Origin: Paragonimus skrjabini miyazakii
Lineage: Eukaryota > Platyhelminthes > Trematoda > Plagiorchiida > Troglotrematidae
Assembly (NCBI GenBank): GCA_014338405.1
Contig: JTDE01000097.1
Span: 353,837-417,836 of the forward strand
Direction: 5' to 3'
DNA: 64,000 nt
In this document: positions 60,031-64,000 of the stretch, piece by piece
How positions within the stretch are numbered: the first letter of the stretch is position 1
Layout: each line of letters begins with the position of its first letter
Program-made: the position numbers and the translations under genes
Notes under the pieces: model-generated
Seen by the model: the letters and a program-made list of their open reading frames with translations, nothing else
What the model was told of the DNA's origin: nothing
Databases searched by the model: none

Positions 60031-60807
60031 TTGAAGGCCCATGTACGAATCTGGCAGGCAACTGAGCGCGCAACGACCATCTTTGACCACATCGTCTACG
60101 ATCGTCAGGTCTCTGCCTACCGCTCATACCCGCTCACCAATAATCGTGAAGATTACGTGGGGTTGAGTAGTCGTTTGGTCCCAAAGGCCGTGCAGCTCAT
60201 GTCCGCATACGTTGCGGACGAAGGCCAGTTGATGTTCACAGCTTCTCCGACGGGAATTACCGTGAAGGACGGCCATAACGTCTACAACGTCAATCCGAAG
60301 TCCCGAACTTGCGATTGTCCGTTGGCGGTGGGGTACCTTTTACCATGCAGTCACTCCCTGCATGTGTATCAACCGTTCGGCGGGACTATGGAGAATATTT
60401 CCCCTGTTCCAAGATGGACCAGAAGTTTCAGCGGAATTTTGGAAATCCATGTCGCCAACTATGACGCACCTAGAAAAACCTACGTCCGATCCTCCGGAGT
60501 GGCAGCATTCACTGAGTTGGGAATGATGGCGAAGAGGCAACCGGATGGCACAACCTACAACCAGCCGTTGGATGAATTACGGGAGTTTCTTCGTAATTGT
60601 GGTCGCAGCCGTCTTTCGCCGTACTTTATTCCAAAAACTGGTGCACCAACGGACACCACCAACGTATTCATCATAACCCTGGACCTTCCGGATAGTCCAT
60701 CTAACGAGGAAATGGAACCCGCAGTTTCACCGCAACCAGCAGTTTTAAAACCGGCACCCGCAACCCCTGTGGATTTTGAAAATGTCAACTCGTTTCAGTG
60801 CTCTTAG
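60031..60807 (+). CDS. SWIM zinc-finger protein, MULE transposase C-terminal part (258 aa ORF)
   Basis: Uninterrupted 258-codon frame, the longest gap-free ORF in the window. Residues about 85-112 read NVYNVNPKSRTCDCPLAVGY followed by LLPCSHSLHVY. This is a SWIM finger (C-x-C-x9-C-x-H; C94, C96, C106, H108), which in MULE transposases and ZSWIM proteins binds DNA or protein. The N-terminal part (WQATERATTIFDHIV, DYVGLSSRLVPKAVQLMSAY) fits the segment preceding SWIM in transposases. The C-terminus is Pro-rich (APATPVDFENVN). The Met at 60031 is only the first in frame; homology suggests the protein once began far upstream. It could be a recent relic or a retained fragment. No promoter or splice evidence. 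Confidence 0.6.
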   Translation: MKAHVRIWQATERATTIFDHIVYDRQVSAYRSYPLTNNREDYVGLSSRLVPKAVQLMSAYVADEGQLMFTASPTGITVKDGHNVYNVNPKSRTCDCPLAVGYLLPCSHSLHVYQPFGGTMENISPVPRWTRSFSGILEIHVANYDAPRKTYVRSSGVAAFTELGMMAKRQPDGTTYNQPLDELREFLRNCGRSRLSPYFIPKTGAPTDTTNVFIITLDLPDSPSNEEMEPAVSPQPAVLKPAPATPVDFENVNSFQCS

Positions 60808-60918
60808 GTGCTGAAGCGTCAAAAAATTGACCCCATGCAACGTACTACGACAAGTGAACCACAACCCGGACCCAGTATAGTGCCAATAGGTATGCCAACA
60901 ATGGAATCAAGTTCGAAT

Positions 60919-61105
60919 GTCTGCGGTGAGTGCTGGAAAAAGGAATCACCGGCTGAAGTTCAAAGAATTGATAACTGGATTAAATGTCAATTTAACCCCC
61001 AGTGGTATCCCTAGGACTGTGTCTTCACGCCGTTCGTCGATCAAAGTCCCCACTGCACACGATGCCAGCAATACTTTGGGGCTGTCGGCAGAATGTAAGT
61101 GTAAA
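60919..61105 (+). pseudogene. Decayed PHD-like finger downstream of SWIM ORF
   Basis: Reads CGECWKKESPAEVQRIDNWI, then KCQFNPQWYP, a TAG stop, DCVFTPFVDQSPHCTRCQQY. The pattern C-x2-C ... W-x-x-C-x-x-(C)-x-x-W-Y-(H)-x-D-C is a PHD finger in which the second Cys of a pair is Asn and the zinc-binding His is Pro. It is separated from the SWIM ORF by a stop at 60805-60807. The same transposase likely carried SWIM followed by PHD. Confidence 0.45.
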
Positions 61106-61129
61106 TAAAGTTGTCCTATTGGACAATGC

Positions 61130-63460
61130 GACTGGAGGAGAAAAGTGAAGGTACGTTTTAAATGAAATTCGCTAATGAATTTAAATTTTAGATCCACCAC
61201 GAAAACCAACCCCTCCTCATCGTGGTGCGGTGCCGAAACCGGTTTAGATGCCGGGCTAACGGGGTTCTGGTAAATAGCAGGTTTTAAAAAGTGCTGCATG
61301 TGAACTAATAACTATTGTACGTTTACCACATTTCCAGGTTCAAGGGAAGTGGAGAAGTTCCGAGGTGAATGCTAACGGTGTCAAAGAAAAGATCCAGAAG
61401 AGGAACGAAATGATAGGTGTAAGCAGACGAAGACCAGTAAACTTTACTTGCCTACATTTTTTGTAATATTTAACTTGTTGTGGGTGGGTTCCGGACGATC
61501 TAGCGGTTGATAATTGCAAATAGTGCAAACATTATCACTCGATTATTGCAGTGAATAATACCTGCTTCCACTTGATTCACTTAAGTCATGAACAACATCT
61601 CAGTATGGGCTATAAATTCACACTAGTAGCTGCTCCAACCTTAAGCAATGAAGAACTTCTGGGTATGCATTCACACTAGTGGCTATTCCAACCTGATTCA
61701 CCGAAGCTGTGTATAACTTCAGGGTATGCAGTACAAGTCCACACCAGTAGATGCTCCTTTCCAACTAGTCTTACAATGAACAATTTGGAGAACGAACACA
61801 TGAGGGAAGTGATGAAAAACCTGTACTTGAAACGTTCGGGGTACATGGTAATCATCATCTTTGGTTCCGGTGATTGTCATATTTATTGGAATATTTCTCT
61901 GCAAAGCGATAGATGCTTGGTGTTCCAAACATCATAGTGTGACTGGATGGGAGGTATACCTCCCCGGAAATCGGCAGGCAGCTTGATTTCATCTGGTTCC
62001 GCATATTGTTCCGTAAGAACGCCACGCGACCCCAACCTAGTTCGAAACAATGCAGTAGAGTGAATAGAATTTACTTCTGAAGAGTCTTGGTGATAGTGTT
62101 GGACTTGATACCCTGTTCTTACGCCGTTCCACATACAGCGAAGATGAAAACAACCATATGATAGCGTCATTTTCAACCATTTTTAAGAGCAGCGTTTCAC
62201 CGACCAGTATCTACCTGAAATCTTGTAAACAAGGAGAAATAGCATAATTATCGTATAGACAAGGAAGCTGGAAATGTTGTCCTACATGTTTCACTATCAA
62301 ATGTGTTAGTGTTCTTGTTGAAATGCAATGCCAACACTGTATGGTCGTATATTTCCATTTCGACAATATCTTTAAAACGTCGCAAAACTAAGCACTCTCA
62401 GGCTATAGAATGACGTATTTCATTTCGAAAATTGCAACGATCGCATTTATAAGACTTGGAAAACTGGGCTAGCCATCAGTGGGCTGTTTTTGCGACTTAT
62501 TCTATGTATTCCAGTTTTTCCATTAACGTTGCTCGTTTGGAATTCAGATTCTAAAATTTCATAAGGGTTCAAAGATCGAAGATCCGCGCCAAAATGACCA
62601 TTTTGCCTTTTGAGCGACCTTGAAGGCGAATCCCGTGAAACGGATAATTACTTCTAACTCCAACATTCACATACGTCGCGGCTTCACGCGGGCATACACT
62701 ACACCTTATGAATTTGCCCCAGCAGCACACACTAGCCGCAGATCACAAACTACAGACGTCGCCAAAATTACATCCGTCGTGTACTTACACAACCGAGAAA
62801 AATTACATAAGTACTACTCATTCACGCTATTCAACTTAAAATAAACGTGAAAACCACTAAGTAAGTCATCGATTCAAAATACCAACTCCGTAGCACATTT
62901 TAGGTGGCCGCCAACAAAATTTTTGATCAGTCACAGTCATCTTTAAATTCGATGGCCACCTGCCCACTCTCCGCGGTGCCTGTCTAGCGGTCAGTCAAAA
63001 TAACAGTAGTGCAATACAGTTCGCTGTCGTGTGATTGATGCCATTTGAGTTTTTGACTGCGTGAGTTGTGTGCATGACTTACCGGGCCTCATGCTTGTCG
63101 GTATTTGTAACCATTATAGATTCCCGTTTGGCCCACGTCCTTCACAGAAACGCTGTTCCCCAGTGCCTCCACTCAGTTGCGCGTTACAGTAGAGGCGCTG
63201 AATTTCGGTTGTCTCTGAAAACAAGTTGGGTTACAAAACATTTTCAGTGAATTACAGTTTTTGTGGTAAGCGTACACGCTGCCATGTTTTCGCGCTTAAC
63301 CCGTTAATTAACAAGTGTTAATGACATATCAGGGCATACCCGGGCGCCACGGTCGTCCAGCAGCTTATGTGCCGCTAGAAGAACGTCTTCAGTTAAACTG
63401 GATGACGGGAGCACGACCCTTGCTGGCCGAAATTTGATTGGGGTAACTCGAAATTTGATT
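61130..63460. other. No recognised gene; short tandem repeat inside
   Basis: Holds the tandem repeat at 61566-61757. The segment from about 62400 on may be the 5' untranslated region of the CR1 copy starting downstream, but I cannot align it convincingly. Confidence 0.5.
61566..61757. repeat. Three-unit degenerate tandem repeat (53-70 bp)
   Basis: Three units at 61566-61635, 61636-61688 and 61689-61756. Each contains a tgattcac or ttaagc start, a variant of aacttctgggtatgca, then ttcacactagtagctgctcc. The middle unit is shorter. Confidence 0.65.
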
Positions 63461-63469
63461 TAAATTTTC

Positions 63470-64000
63470 TCGATGTTATTGTCTACACATCTTTTGCTCT
63501 ATCGATGACCTGTGCTTCAAAAATTACATTCGATTATTGTTATTCTTTACAGGCTAACATTACCTATTGAAACTTGTGTTGCTTTTTATCCGTTTCTGTA
63601 TCTGTTTTATATTGTTTCTATTGACAATGACGCGAGTAAGATCTAACAGTGCTGGAACCCAGTTGACTGAGGCCGAGAGCATTTGCGGTCGTTATGGATG
63701 CAAAATGTCCGTGAAGGACGGCAAGCAGTGTTACCAGTGCCAGAAGTGGTATCACTTCAAATGCGCTAGCCCCAACGAACACCAGTATAAGCAACTTGTT
63801 TCTTCGGCAATTGTGTAGTTCGCCGGTATGGAGTTTCAAGGCCGAAACGAGTTGAAAACGGCCATTTAGGCGCGAAAAGATATTTTTCGAATTTTTACTG
63901 AAATATTAAAATGCGTATCACGGGACAAATATAAAGATTTCTTCGAGTATACTAGTGGTGTTGCAATGGAAAAGACAGGTGTACCTAAAAATCGCCCATA
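63470..64000 (+). mobile_element. CR1-like LINE, 5' start (second copy, runs off window)
   Basis: The sequence before the ORF (gacctgtgcttcaaaaatta and following) matches 52990-53040 of the first CR1 copy, placing both fingers in the same element context and orientation. The element continues past 64000. Confidence 0.55.
63627..63818 (+). CDS. PHD-type zinc finger, CR1 ORF1 N-terminus
   Basis: Encodes 63 residues starting MTRVRSNSAGTQLTEAE. It then has ICGRYGCKMSVKDGKQ and CYQCQKWYHFKCA (C-x4-C, C-x2-C-x4-H-x2-C), then NEHQYKQL, and a TAG. The start chosen is the Met directly before the conserved basic R-S-(N/S)-S-A-G-(T/I)-Q block; an upstream in-frame Met at 63567 would add a hydrophobic stretch that looks untranslated. 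The finger is likely for protein or nucleic-acid binding in the LINE particle. The stop after SSAIV truncates it relative to a normal ORF1. Confidence 0.55.
   Translation: MTRVRSNSAGTQLTEAESICGRYGCKMSVKDGKQCYQCQKWYHFKCASPNEHQYKQLVSSAIV

Larger units (their letters stand above)
58750..61120 (+). mobile_element. Mutator-like (MULE) DNA transposon relic with SWIM and PHD-like fingers
   Basis: Plus-strand pieces in transposase order. A possible Cys/His N-terminal DNA-binding finger lies near 58800-58950 (weak). MDDSATIQAAVTQELPHVRQ, LL-stop-RVH lies at 59685-59760 and matches the MULE catalytic-core segment (D-x-S-----A----P-----LC--H). The intact SWIM-containing frame is 60031-60807, and a decayed PHD-like finger is 60919-61105. 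No terminal inverted repeats were found. Boundaries are approximate. Confidence 0.6.

Overview
The window is animal nuclear DNA, almost certainly from a parasitic flatworm and most likely a digenean trematode. It shows spliced exons of 55-123 nt separated by introns of up to 14.6 kb. The introns are loaded with decayed retroelements: RTE/SR2-like LINEs ending in (ATG)n, CR1-like LINEs with a PHD finger, Penelope-like elements, a Mutator-like transposase with a SWIM finger, a Ty3/Gypsy scrap and a tRNA-derived SINE. The species call is an inference from this repeat mix; no ribosomal or mitochondrial marker is present.

The one host gene I can read with confidence lies on the minus strand and spans at least 371-44882. 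It is a calcium/calmodulin-dependent protein kinase II (CaMKII). Eight consecutive positions of the kinase-domain exon ladder are present, from the alpha-C helix exon (44823-44882) to the exon ending HPWIC (371-493). Every junction keeps frame. The ATP-lysine exon and start codon should lie upstream (above 44882, probably outside the window). The autoinhibitory/calmodulin segment and the association domain should lie below position 1.

The most unusual feature is that the exon carrying the alpha-E helix and catalytic loop (HRDLK) is present twice, at 14840-14912 and 23617-23689. Both copies are exactly 73 nt, have identical phases and intact splice sites, and encode related but clearly different peptides. 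Using both, or neither, would shift the frame, so they look like mutually exclusive alternative exons. They would give two CaMKII isoforms differing inside the catalytic core.

Layout: 1-7000 final kinase exons in this window plus intron; 7065-8086 3' RTE fragment with a 560-N gap; 9398-14912 kinase exons, with a SINE at 10958; 16040-19590 near full-length degenerate RTE; 22380-22620 repeat with a hammerhead-like core; 23617-30193 kinase exons plus a Penelope fragment; 30408 second SINE; 36237-38028 hammerhead-like repeat, RTE and Penelope GIY-YIG fragments; 39770-43665 the longest RTE copy, with a chimeric insertion; 44823 kinase exon; 46140-51066 nest of RTE, Penelope and Gypsy fragments; 52560-56000 decayed CR1 LINE; 58750-61120 decayed Mutator-like element with an intact 258-codon SWIM ORF; 63470-64000 start of a second CR1 LINE. 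Outside the kinase exons I found no complete host gene. Three N gaps are present, and one of them looks spurious.
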